Source: JABWCE01 sp964617955
Lineage (GTDB): Bacteria > Bacteroidota > Bacteroidia > NS11-12g > UBA9320
Reading direction: 5' to 3'
Assembly (NCBI GenBank): GCA_964617955.1
Contig: CAZTXB010000009.1
Location: 62,001 to 126,000 of the forward strand
Length of the DNA: 64,000 nucleotides
The position numbers were made by a program, and so were the translations under genes. The notes beneath the pieces are model-generated. The model ran no database searches. It was not told the origin of the DNA and worked only from the letters and a program-made list of their open reading frames with translations. Shown one piece after another: positions 34,521-42,422 of this stretch (position 1 is the first letter of the stretch; every line of letters begins with the position of its first letter).

Positions 34521-36146
34521 ATGAAAACTGTTTACACCCTTCTTTTGCTTTCATTTGTCCTGAACCTTCAGGCCATTGAGTATCCAAATCTCAAGCCAAT
34601 TCCTAATGTAATTAATGGTAAGAAAATCCCAAATGTAAAACCCATTTTGGGCGATTACCTATATATTGGGGAAACCGAAGTTACCAACGGGCAATACCAT
34701 ATTTTTTTAAACTGGTTGAAGAAAAATAGACCCAATGAATATCTTGCTAATTTGCCGGATACTGCCCGATGGCGAAATAATTTCGTCTTTAATGAGCCAT
34801 ATGTAGAATACTATTTTCAGCATCCGGCTTATAGAAATTTTCCGTTGGTGAATATCACCCAAAAGCAAGCCATCAACTATTGCAATTGGCTTCATGACAG
34901 TTTGGTGCGCTATTTTGCTATCAAAAAAATTAACATAAGTGAATTTATGGTGAGGCTGCCGACAGAAAAAGAGTGGATGATGGCTGCACGAGGGGGTTTG
35001 AGCGAATCAGCCGTTTATCCATGGAAAGGAGATGGAATAAGAAAAATAGATGGAAAAGAAAAACACAGAGGATACTCGCTTTTAAACTGCAAATCAGGAG
35101 AAGTGAATTTTGCAGGAGGATTATTAGACGATTTTCACGGATTTATAACTACGGATGTGACCTCCTATTGGCCCAATGGCTTTGGATTGTATAACATGTG
35201 TGGTAATGTAGCCGAATGGATTGCAGAACCCAACAAAACAAAGGGCGGAAGTTGGGCTTTACCACCTTATAATGCCAGAATCGATATGCCAGGTTTTTAC
35301 GATGGTGATTCCACGGCCCGCCCTGATATAGGGTTTCGGTATGTTATAGAAATTATTTCGGTAAAAAATGAGTTTAAACCTGTGACCTTTAATGCAAAAT
35401 ACTTTAAAAACCATTTTTTGTATATCCCCAAGCTTGACAGTGCATCCGGAAAATACTTCTTTGCTTGGGATTGCGAAGTGAGTAATGGCGAATACAGGAC
35501 TTTTTTAAAAGAAAATAATTTACCTGAAAATGGAATTGCCAATCAAAACTGGAGCCTATATTTTCCTTATAAATATTATGAAATGTACGGCTGGAATGAT
35601 GCATTTAATCATTTCCCGGTAGTGAATATATCTTATGGAGCAGCTTTAAATTATTGCGCTTGGCTTACCAAAAAATACAATTCACTGGAGAAAAGGAAAT
35701 ATCATAAAGTCGTAATTCGATTGCCAAATGAAAGGGAATGGGTGGCAATGGCTAAGGGGGGTAGAAACTTTATGTATCCATGGGGCGGACCATATTGCAG
35801 AAATTCAAAGGGGTGTTATCTGGCTAATTTTTGTCCGCTTGAAGAGCAATACCGGGTTCAAACGGATTCAGGCGCTCATTATAAATATCCAAATGGAGAC
35901 TTCACCACCAGCCGAAAGATGGATGGTTCAGTAATCCCTGCCAGAGTAAATTCATATTTCCCAAACCTTTATGGTTTATATAACTGCTCCGGCAATGTAG
36001 CTGAAATGATCAATGAATTTGGAATAACCAAAGGAGGTTCATGGAATTCCAATAATCATTATATACAAATCAACGCCAGGGAAATATATTCTAGCCCAGA
36101 TCCGACCATAGGTTTTAGGGTGTTGATGGAAGTTTTGGAAAAATAA
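34521..36146 (+). CDS. Secreted protein with two FGE-sulfatase (SUMF1) domains
   Basis: The 541-residue protein has a signal peptide (MKTVYTLLLLSFVLNLQA) without a lipobox and two successive formylglycine-enzyme-like domains, about residues 45-275 and 295-541. Paired landmarks are GETEVTNGQYHIFLNW with DCEVSNGEYRTFL, RLPTEKEWMMAARGG with RLPNEREWVAMAKGG, and YNMCGNVAEW with YNCSGNVAEM, each closing with KGGSW and IGFRV/Y. GldJ/GldK/PorK of T9SS gliding machinery share this fold as single-domain lipoproteins. True FGE catalytic Cys pairs are not evident, so a structural role is likely. Confidence 0.85.
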   Translation: MKTVYTLLLLSFVLNLQAIEYPNLKPIPNVINGKKIPNVKPILGDYLYIGETEVTNGQYHIFLNWLKKNRPNEYLANLPDTARWRNNFVFNEPYVEYYFQHPAYRNFPLVNITQKQAINYCNWLHDSLVRYFAIKKINISEFMVRLPTEKEWMMAARGGLSESAVYPWKGDGIRKIDGKEKHRGYSLLNCKSGEVNFAGGLLDDFHGFITTDVTSYWPNGFGLYNMCGNVAEWIAEPNKTKGGSWALPPYNARIDMPGFYDGDSTARPDIGFRYVIEIISVKNEFKPVTFNAKYFKNHFLYIPKLDSASGKYFFAWDCEVSNGEYRTFLKENNLPENGIANQNWSLYFPYKYYEMYGWNDAFNHFPVVNISYGAALNYCAWLTKKYNSLEKRKYHKVVIRLPNEREWVAMAKGGRNFMYPWGGPYCRNSKGCYLANFCPLEEQYRVQTDSGAHYKYPNGDFTTSRKMDGSVIPARVNSYFPNLYGLYNCSGNVAEMINEFGITKGGSWNSNNHYIQINAREIYSSPDPTIGFRVLMEVLEK

Positions 36147-36171
36147 AAGGTCGACTTATATAGCCGACCTT
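36147..36171 (+). terminator. Weak hairpin terminator
   Basis: AAGGTCG (36147-36153) pairs with CGACCTT (36165-36171) around an 11-base AT-rich loop, starting immediately after the stop codon of the double FGE-domain gene. The downstream TATTTA tract is a poor T-run, so efficiency is doubtful. Confidence 0.5.
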
Positions 36172-36256
36172 ATTTACATCAATATATTCTACAAAACCTT
36201 GGTGCCTCTGCGTTTGCTATTTGTTTCGTTCAGAGCCAAGGGTTTATGATGACCTA

Positions 36257-37966
36257 TTATCTTCTACCCCTCTTTTCAGATGGTTCGGCTTTAATGCGAC
36301 GATTTTTCCATTCAAACTTGTTTAAGCTGTCGAGCACGGAATGCTGCGCAGATTTTTCTATTTCAAAAAAGCTGAATTTGTCTAAAATTTCTATTCTTCC
36401 AAACTGAACGCGCTTTCCGTTACCGGCATCGTTTACAATGCCCATCAAACGCTGTGGATTCAGTTCATCCATTTTACCGCAATTGATAAACAAACGGGCA
36501 AAATTATCGCCGTCGTTTCCGCCTTTATAGCTGCTGGTGCGACCGCGGTCTGATCCTCTTTCTCCATCGCGTCCTTTACTTCCCCTGCTTCTTCGGTCTC
36601 CCCTGTCCGAATCCCGCCCGAAATCTTTGTCGCTTCCTTCAGGAACGTTCAAACTGGCTGAATTTTGATAGTACACCAAAAACCTGTGGAACTCCTCGGA
36701 TACAATTTTGCGGATTAAATCTTCACGACTGAAATTTTCAAATCTTGCAAAAATTTCAGGCAAAAAAGGTTCTATATCTGCGTCCTTAGCCTCAGTGCTT
36801 TCAATTTTATCTATCAAGTTGAACAATTGAACTTTACAAATTTCTGAACCTTCAGGAATGAGTTTCTTTTCAAATTTCTTTTTGATATTGTTTTCAATCT
36901 GACGAATTTTAGAACGCTCTTTGGTATTAACCAACACCAGAGATATACCTGTTTTCCCTGCTCTTCCGGTTCTTCCGCTTCTGTGGGTGTAGGTTTCGGT
37001 CTCGTCGGGCAAATTGTAATTAATGACATGGGTTAAACTGTCAACATCAATACCCCTTGCCGCTACATCTGTAGCCACCAGAATACTCACGTTTTTGTTT
37101 CTAAACTTGTCCATTACCCTGTCTCTCTGCTGTTGACTCAGGTCGCCGTGCAAAGGTTCCGCGTCGTATCCGTCTTCCATCAATTTATCAGCGATGCGTT
37201 GGGTGTCGAGTTTGGTTTTACAAAAAACGATGCCATAAATTCCAGGATAATAATCCACTATACGCTTCAGAGCGAGATATCTGTCCCTTTCTCTGATATA
37301 GTAATAATGGTGCTCCACCTGGTTGGTGGACGCGTTTCGGTCTCCGGCAGCTATTTCAACCGGATTGTTCATGTACTTATTGGCCAATCGTTGAATTTCG
37401 CGTGGCATGGTTGCACTGAACAGCATGGTCGTTCTGTCGTTAGGACAGCTCGATAAAATGGTGTTGATGTCATCGATGAAACCCATGTTGAGCATTTCAT
37501 CCGCTTCGTCGAGAACCACAATTTCAACCGCTGATAAATCGGCTGCACGACGCTCAATTAAATCAATTAATCGGCCCGGCGTCGCTACCAATATATGAAC
37601 ACCGTTTTTCAAATCCCTTATTTGATTGGTGATGCTGGTTCCACCATAAACGGCAAGAACTTTTAATTTGCCCATATACTTTGCGTAAGACTCAATATCT
37701 TTTGCTATCTGAACACAAAGTTCACGGGTAGGTGCGAGCACCAAAGAAGTTGGAGTACGCTTTGAGGTATCAGTCCATTGCAGTAATGGTAAACCAAACG
37801 CGGCTGTTTTTCCTGTGCCGGTTTGAGCCAGGCCTACAATATCGCTGCGGTTATCGAGAACCTGAGGAATAACTTTGGCCTGAATAGGTGTTGGGGTTTC
37901 ATACCCTAGCTCGGATATGCCTTGTAAAATTTCCGGCTTAAGGCCGAAGTCTGTAAATGTTGTCAT
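36257..37966 (-). CDS. deaD: DEAD-box RNA helicase (DeaD/CsdA-like)
   Basis: The 569-residue protein has all helicase motifs: Q motif FGLKPEILQGISELGYETPTP, motif I LAQTGTGKTAAFGLP, Ia APTRELCVQIAK, II VLDEADEMLNMGF, III FSATMPREI and VI HRSGRTGRAGKTG. After the core come an Arg/Gly/Asp-rich linker (about 455-490, RGDRRSRGSKGRDGERG) and a DbpA-type RNA-binding domain at the C-terminus. It remodels RNA in cold and ribosome assembly. ATG at 37966 is chosen. Confidence 0.95.
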   Translation of the reverse strand: MTTFTDFGLKPEILQGISELGYETPTPIQAKVIPQVLDNRSDIVGLAQTGTGKTAAFGLPLLQWTDTSKRTPTSLVLAPTRELCVQIAKDIESYAKYMGKLKVLAVYGGTSITNQIRDLKNGVHILVATPGRLIDLIERRAADLSAVEIVVLDEADEMLNMGFIDDINTILSSCPNDRTTMLFSATMPREIQRLANKYMNNPVEIAAGDRNASTNQVEHHYYYIRERDRYLALKRIVDYYPGIYGIVFCKTKLDTQRIADKLMEDGYDAEPLHGDLSQQQRDRVMDKFRNKNVSILVATDVAARGIDVDSLTHVINYNLPDETETYTHRSGRTGRAGKTGISLVLVNTKERSKIRQIENNIKKKFEKKLIPEGSEICKVQLFNLIDKIESTEAKDADIEPFLPEIFARFENFSREDLIRKIVSEEFHRFLVYYQNSASLNVPEGSDKDFGRDSDRGDRRSRGSKGRDGERGSDRGRTSSYKGGNDGDNFARLFINCGKMDELNPQRLMGIVNDAGNGKRVQFGRIEILDKFSFFEIEKSAQHSVLDSLNKFEWKNRRIKAEPSEKRGRR

Positions 37967-38044
37967 TTGTATGCTTTGAATCATTGTTTTTAAAATGTTG
38001 AGGCAGCCATCTGCCTTAAATAAATATACTTAAAATAATTTGGG

Positions 38045-39070
38045 TTAAATGCTTTGGGATAAGGCGTTTTGGTACATTTGCTCAGCCTGAACCACCATGT
38101 TTTCAGAGCCTATGAATAAAGGGACCCTTTGATGGAGTTTCTCCGGGGTCACTTCCAGAATTCTTTGTGTACCGGTGCTCGCTTTGCCGCCTGCCTGTTC
38201 TATAATAAACGCCATTGGATTGCATTCGTACATCAATCGCAATTTACCGTTTGTTGCCTTTTGGCTTGAAGGATAAATAAAAATTCCGCCTTTGAGTAAG
38301 TTTCGGTGAAAATCGGCAATCAGAGAGCCAATATACCTGGCGCTGTAAGGTCGGTTACTGCCTTTGTCGGGGGTTTTGCAGTATTCTACAAAATCTTTTA
38401 CACCCTGTGGATATTCATTTAAATTTCCTTCGTTAATAGAGAAAATACTGCCATCGGCTGGAATTTTTATATTGGGGTGGCTAAGGCAAAATTCACCAAT
38501 GGAGCTGTCGAGCGTAAAGCCATTTACCCCTTGACCGGTCGTATATACCAACATGGTACTTGAACCATAAATGATATAGCCGGCAGCAATTTGATTGATG
38601 CCTTTTTGCAAGCAATCTTCCATGGTAACCTCATCCCAGGCCATGCTTCTGCGCTTAAATATGCTGAAGATGGTCCCAATGGAAGCATTCACATCAATAT
38701 TGCTGCTTCCATCCAAAGGATCCATGGCTACGATGTACTTTGGTTTTGTGTGGTTTTGATTTTTTACCCTGACAATATCTTCGTTTTCTTCGGAAAGAAT
38801 GGCACAGCAATCTCCTCCGAGTGAAAGGGCTGACATGAATTCGTCGTTGGCCATTACATCGAGTTTTTTAACCTCTTCGCCTTGAACGTTGGTTGTGCCG
38901 TAAGTTCCTAAAATATCAACCAATCCGGCTTTTCTAACATCGCGGTTTACAATTTTTGCCGCTAAAATGATGTCCATGAAAATACGGGTTAAATCTCCTG
39001 AAGCATCAGGATATAAAGCTTGTTGTTCAGAAATAAATTGTGTTAAAGTCGTTACTTTTTGGGTCTTCAT
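38045..39070 (-). CDS. fbp: Fructose-1,6-bisphosphatase, class I
   Basis: The 341-residue protein hydrolyses fructose 1,6-bisphosphate for gluconeogenesis. It has the class I metal and substrate motif VAMDPLDGSSNIDVNASIGTIF, the Glu residues of ILSEENED, and the C-terminal KLRLMYECNPMAFIIEQAGG. ATG at 39070 (MKTQKVTTLTQF) fits family N-termini. It has a long leader: the nearest -7 element is about 190 bp upstream. Confidence 0.96.
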   Translation of the reverse strand: MKTQKVTTLTQFISEQQALYPDASGDLTRIFMDIILAAKIVNRDVRKAGLVDILGTYGTTNVQGEEVKKLDVMANDEFMSALSLGGDCCAILSEENEDIVRVKNQNHTKPKYIVAMDPLDGSSNIDVNASIGTIFSIFKRRSMAWDEVTMEDCLQKGINQIAAGYIIYGSSTMLVYTTGQGVNGFTLDSSIGEFCLSHPNIKIPADGSIFSINEGNLNEYPQGVKDFVEYCKTPDKGSNRPYSARYIGSLIADFHRNLLKGGIFIYPSSQKATNGKLRLMYECNPMAFIIEQAGGKASTGTQRILEVTPEKLHQRVPLFIGSENMVVQAEQMYQNALSQSI

Positions 39071-39152
39071 GTATTCTTTGTTGTTTTGTTCAAACAAGAA
39101 TCACATAAATTTCCATAACGGTAAATGAAATTTGAAAAACCTTCGTTAGATT

Positions 39153-39235
39153 GGTGAATCATTAAAATGTTGCTCTTGTCTGGTATAATGCCATAGGAAA
39201 CAAGAGTGGAGAAGTAATTTTAAAAGCCCGTCACC
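39153..39235 (-). ncRNA. Candidate structured leader or small RNA upstream of fbp
   Basis: Three nested complementary blocks lie on one axis: GGTGA 39153-39157 with TCACC 39231-39235, TTAAAAT 39162-39168 with ATTTTAA 39217-39223, and CTCTTGT 39173-39179 with ACAAGAG 39200-39206, plus a TGG/CCA tip. Internal loops are asymmetric (4 against 10 bases). The strand is assigned because a -7 element on the minus strand lies 27 bp upstream. A long hairpin with a bubble could be a fbp leader or a 6S-like RNA; identity is not established. Confidence 0.35.
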
Positions 39236-39261
39236 CCGGAATTCCTTTATTAATAAGGCCG

Positions 39262-39269
39262 CAAAGATA
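39262..39269 (-). promoter_or_regulatory. Candidate -7 element for fbp or its leader RNA
   Basis: TATCTTTG on the minus strand is a perfect TAnnTTTG. The fbp ATG is about 190 bp downstream, so either fbp has a long leader or a separate RNA starts here. Confidence 0.5.
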
Positions 39270-39387
39270 AGTTAAGTATTTGATAATATGAAATATATTT
39301 AGAAAATGTATTTTAAAGTTACTTTTTCAGCCCTCTTTTATAAAGAATAGCCTATTTTTTAAATGAATGAATTGGGGGATTGTTTCA

Positions 39388-39395
39388 TACCTTTG
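39388..39395 (+). promoter_or_regulatory. Candidate -7 element for ribE
   Basis: TACCTTTG is a perfect TAnnTTTG, 7 bases before the chosen ATG at 39403. It supports the ATG at 39403 over the one at 39367. Confidence 0.5.
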
Positions 39396-39402
39396 CTCGG
39401 AG

Positions 39403-39987
39403 ATGTTTACCGGAATCATAGAAAAAACTGGTCTGTTAAAAAGGATAATCAGGGAAGGGAGTAACCTTCATTTTAATGTAGCTTCCGAAATAAGCGGAGA
39501 CTTAAAAATAGACCAGAGCTTGTCGCATGATGGTGTCTGTTTAACCGTCACGAAAATTGAAAACGGGACGCATTGGGTTACCGCCATTGAAGAAACACTC
39601 AACAGGTCAACCCTTAAATTTTGGGATACCCACAGTCTCATCAACCTTGAACGTTGCCTGAAAATTGGAGACCGACTGGATGGTCATTGGGTCCAGGGGC
39701 ATGTAGATTGCATTGGAATTTGCACGAAAATTACGGATGTGAAGGGAAGTTGGGAATGCGAGTTTGAATACGATTCTGAAAAAGAATTTAAGACTGTTCA
39801 CAAAGGATCCATAGCTATTAATGGAATTAGCTTAACCGTTGCAGAAAGTTATCCCGGTAAATTTAAGGTAGCCGTGATTCCCTATACCATGGAGCACACC
39901 AATTTAAGCGGATTGTCTGTAGGCTCATCGGTTAATCTCGAGTTTGATATTTTAGGCAAATGGGTGAAGGCATGGATGGAAAAGTAG
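39403..39987 (+). CDS. ribE: Riboflavin synthase, alpha chain type
   Basis: The 194-residue enzyme dismutates two 6,7-dimethyl-8-ribityllumazines to riboflavin. It has two homologous lumazine-binding halves: MFTGIIEKTG at the start, SLSHDGVCLTVTKIE in the first, and SIAINGISLTVAES in the second, as in all RibE/RibC proteins. Length is normal. The start at 39403 fits family N-termini. rsmI overlaps its end. Confidence 0.96.
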   Translation: MFTGIIEKTGLLKRIIREGSNLHFNVASEISGDLKIDQSLSHDGVCLTVTKIENGTHWVTAIEETLNRSTLKFWDTHSLINLERCLKIGDRLDGHWVQGHVDCIGICTKITDVKGSWECEFEYDSEKEFKTVHKGSIAINGISLTVAESYPGKFKVAVIPYTMEHTNLSGLSVGSSVNLEFDILGKWVKAWMEK

Positions 39988-40700
39988 GCCGTTTAATGAT
40001 TGTGCCTACCCCGATTGGCAACATGGGAGACATTACCTTAAGGGCCATTGAAACACTTAAACAATGTGAACTTGTGCTTGCTGAAGACACGAGAGTTACC
40101 GGCAAATTATTGCATTTGCTGGGTATAAAAAAAGAAATTTGGAGCCTACATAAGTATAACGAACATCGCCAATTACAATCCGTAATCGATCAACTCACCA
40201 GTGGAAAAATTATAGCTTACTGTTCTGATGCCGGTACACCGGGAATCTCAGACCCCGGATTTTTAATCGTGAGGGAATGCTACAAACATGGACTGGAAGT
40301 GGAGGTTTTACCCGGTGCTACTGCCTTTGTTCCGGCATTAGTAGCCAGTGGTTTAAGCATGGAACGCTTTGTTTTTGAAGGCTTTTTACCTCAAAAGAAA
40401 GGAAGGCTGACCCGTTTGAAGGAACTATCGATGGAGGACAGAACCATGGTTTTTTATGAGAGCCCCTACCGACTGGTAAAAACGCTTAAGGAATTTTCAA
40501 ACCATTTTGGCGCTGAAAGGAGGGCTTGCGTAAGCCGTGAAATCAGCAAAATTTTTGAGGAACACCGACGGGCGTCATTGGAAGACTTGATACAGCATTA
40601 TGAAAACAAAGCGCCTAAAGGAGAAATTGTTATCGTGGTAGGCGGAACAAAGAAGTCCAATGCTGAAAAAAATTCAGACGGAAACGAGAACGGATTTTGA
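39972..40700 (+). CDS. rsmI: 16S rRNA (cytidine1402-2'-O)-methyltransferase
   Basis: The 242-residue protein has the RsmI tetrapyrrole-methylase fold: LMIVPTPIGNMGDITLRAIE, AEDTRVTGKLLHLLGI, YCSDAGTPGISDPGFLIVRE, GATAFVPALVASGL and FYESPYRLVKTL. It modifies C1402 of 16S rRNA. ATG at 39972 is preferred; an in-frame ATG 12 bp earlier is possible. It overlaps ribE by 16 bp, so translational coupling is likely. Confidence 0.94.
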   Translation: MDGKVGRLMIVPTPIGNMGDITLRAIETLKQCELVLAEDTRVTGKLLHLLGIKKEIWSLHKYNEHRQLQSVIDQLTSGKIIAYCSDAGTPGISDPGFLIVRECYKHGLEVEVLPGATAFVPALVASGLSMERFVFEGFLPQKKGRLTRLKELSMEDRTMVFYESPYRLVKTLKEFSNHFGAERRACVSREISKIFEEHRRASLEDLIQHYENKAPKGEIVIVVGGTKKSNAEKNSDGNENGF

Positions 40701-40789
40701 GGATCGAAACGCCTAGCCAGAAATATGCCTAACCAGGGCCTATTAACAATCTCATATGCTGAAGGCTATTGATCTCGCCATCTTAATTA

Positions 40790-42250
40790 TCACTCTCCTC
40801 TGATTCTGTATTTTAGTTCCTGAAGTTTTTCTTCAAACCAACCGCGTTCACGCAGTTGAAAATGTTGAGGCTTCGTGTAATATTTAGGATTTAAAAAAAC
40901 GTTTACGTAAACCTGGCCATTGCTATAAGTGTTGCCATACCAGTGGGCTCCCAAGAAATCACGCATGGGTTTGGTAAATTCGGCATTCACATTTGATTGC
41001 AAAAGCGCAGGAACCGTATCCCAATTTACTTCATTCAGTGGTTTAATATGCAAGCCCCTTTTTTGATCGAGGTATCGCACATCTGCACCTGAGCTGATAG
41101 GGGCATAGGAATAAAAAACGGTGTGGGGATAATCTGTGGCGATTCTTTTTTCTATGCCAAAATATGCACGGTATTGCAGATTGGTATCGGCCACCACTTT
41201 CCCGGGATACACCATCCAATTTCCAAAAACTAAATTGACAAAAATGAGGAGTGAAACCCAGATTAGCTGCTTGTTTTTTGCAGACATGATGACCAAAAGG
41301 ATGAACATTATTTGAGAAATCATAAAATACCGATGGCCGATTGAATTGTATAAAAAGACAGCCATACACAAAACGTTAACCCCTAAAACAATAGAGGAGA
41401 AAATTAACCATTGTTTCGGCACCTGTTTCTTAAAAAGGAAGAAGACGAATAGTCCGTAAACAGCCCACATGCCATTGTCGACCAACCTCCAGATGATTAA
41501 AAAAACACTTTGAATGAACTGAGCCACACCCTTAATATGGTCATGTTCAGTATAATTTGGAGAGAGAAAACTCCAGCCAAATTGATGGAAATGCGCATAG
41601 GACCAAAGTGAAAAAACGGCCAATGCCGGCAAAAATAACAGCATACCTCTGCCAACGATTTTAGCTATTTTATCGCCTGCGGAGATGGATTTTGCCAAAT
41701 AGACCCCGGCGAAAGCCAATAAAAAAAAATTCGCTTGCAAATGGGTCAATTCCATGCCTATGCTCGCCAAAATAAACCAAGTGTAGGAGCCAGTGGTTAA
41801 AAAGTACAGAGCTAACAACACCATGAGAAAAAACAAAGGGGTATTGAGAAGCATGGCACTTTGAGCCACACATACCGAATAAATGGCCACAAGTACGGTA
41901 GCCAAATTGGCTCTGTAAGCATCGCTTAAATACAAAGCTAATTTGCGTGTAACGCAGAGTATTAAAAAACAGATGACGCCATTGAGTAGGTGAACCAACC
42001 ACAATGATTTTCCTAAAATGGTCCAAAAAACAGCCACCAAATAGGGAAAAAGGGTAGGATGCCCCGGGTCGTAAATGGCAGGATACCATATACTTTTTAA
42101 GTGTTGACCATAAATTGACAAAGCTGCTCTGGCCGTTGACCCAACCGCGTCGCCATGAAACGGGTCATTTTTAACTGCAAGAAACAAGGCCAATTGGCAG
42201 AGTCCAAGCCCTAGTAAAGCGTATTTATTAAAAATGCCGCGGAAGTCCAT
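40790..42250 (-). CDS. GT-C (GT39-like) membrane glycosyltransferase
   Basis: The 486-residue protein has about ten to twelve membrane helices. The first periplasmic loop has FHGDAVGSTARAAL with an acidic residue, where GT-C enzymes use a catalytic Asp/Glu, and a soluble C-terminal tail (about 370-486). It likely uses a polyprenyl-phosphate sugar donor. The acceptor is unknown. It is transcribed away from lnt, and a similar GT-C gene lies on the far side of porZ. Confidence 0.72.
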   Translation of the reverse strand: MDFRGIFNKYALLGLGLCQLALFLAVKNDPFHGDAVGSTARAALSIYGQHLKSIWYPAIYDPGHPTLFPYLVAVFWTILGKSLWLVHLLNGVICFLILCVTRKLALYLSDAYRANLATVLVAIYSVCVAQSAMLLNTPLFFLMVLLALYFLTTGSYTWFILASIGMELTHLQANFFLLAFAGVYLAKSISAGDKIAKIVGRGMLLFLPALAVFSLWSYAHFHQFGWSFLSPNYTEHDHIKGVAQFIQSVFLIIWRLVDNGMWAVYGLFVFFLFKKQVPKQWLIFSSIVLGVNVLCMAVFLYNSIGHRYFMISQIMFILLVIMSAKNKQLIWVSLLIFVNLVFGNWMVYPGKVVADTNLQYRAYFGIEKRIATDYPHTVFYSYAPISSGADVRYLDQKRGLHIKPLNEVNWDTVPALLQSNVNAEFTKPMRDFLGAHWYGNTYSNGQVYVNVFLNPKYYTKPQHFQLRERGWFEEKLQELKYRIRGE

Positions 42251-42384
42251 TTTTCAAAAATAGGGTTTATTCGTTTGGCTTTCCCGGGCAATTCATTTAA
42301 TAAAAAAAAATATCCTTTTCTGAGCTTTTACGTTAATTTTCAGGTTATTCGATGCTGCAGGTTTTATGAGATAAACGCATGAAT

Positions 42385-42414
42385 TTGAGGGAGCGTCATT
42401 TCGGTCTATCTTTG
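42385..42414 (+). promoter_or_regulatory. Promoter of lnt
   Basis: TTG (42385-42387, within TTTG), 19 bases, then TATCTTTG (42407-42414): an excellent match to the Bacteroidota -33/-7 consensus. The TTG start of lnt lies 8 bases downstream. Confidence 0.75.
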
Positions 42415-42422
42415 CTGCGATT

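Larger units (their letters stand above)
39071..39402. other. 332-bp fbp/ribE divergent intergenic region
   Basis: No coding frame is supported here. It holds a -7 element on each strand (39262-39269 minus, 39388-39395 plus) and a long nested inverted repeat (39153-39235). I checked for the conserved FMN riboswitch core before ribE and did not see it. Confidence 0.7.

Noticed and set aside
39071..39402. FMN riboswitch upstream of ribE
   Set aside because: I looked for the conserved GGGGC-GGTGAAATTCCC-type core and the pseudoknot loops in the 332 bp before ribE and found none; a promoter sits 7 bp from the ATG, leaving no room for the aptamer on that transcript.
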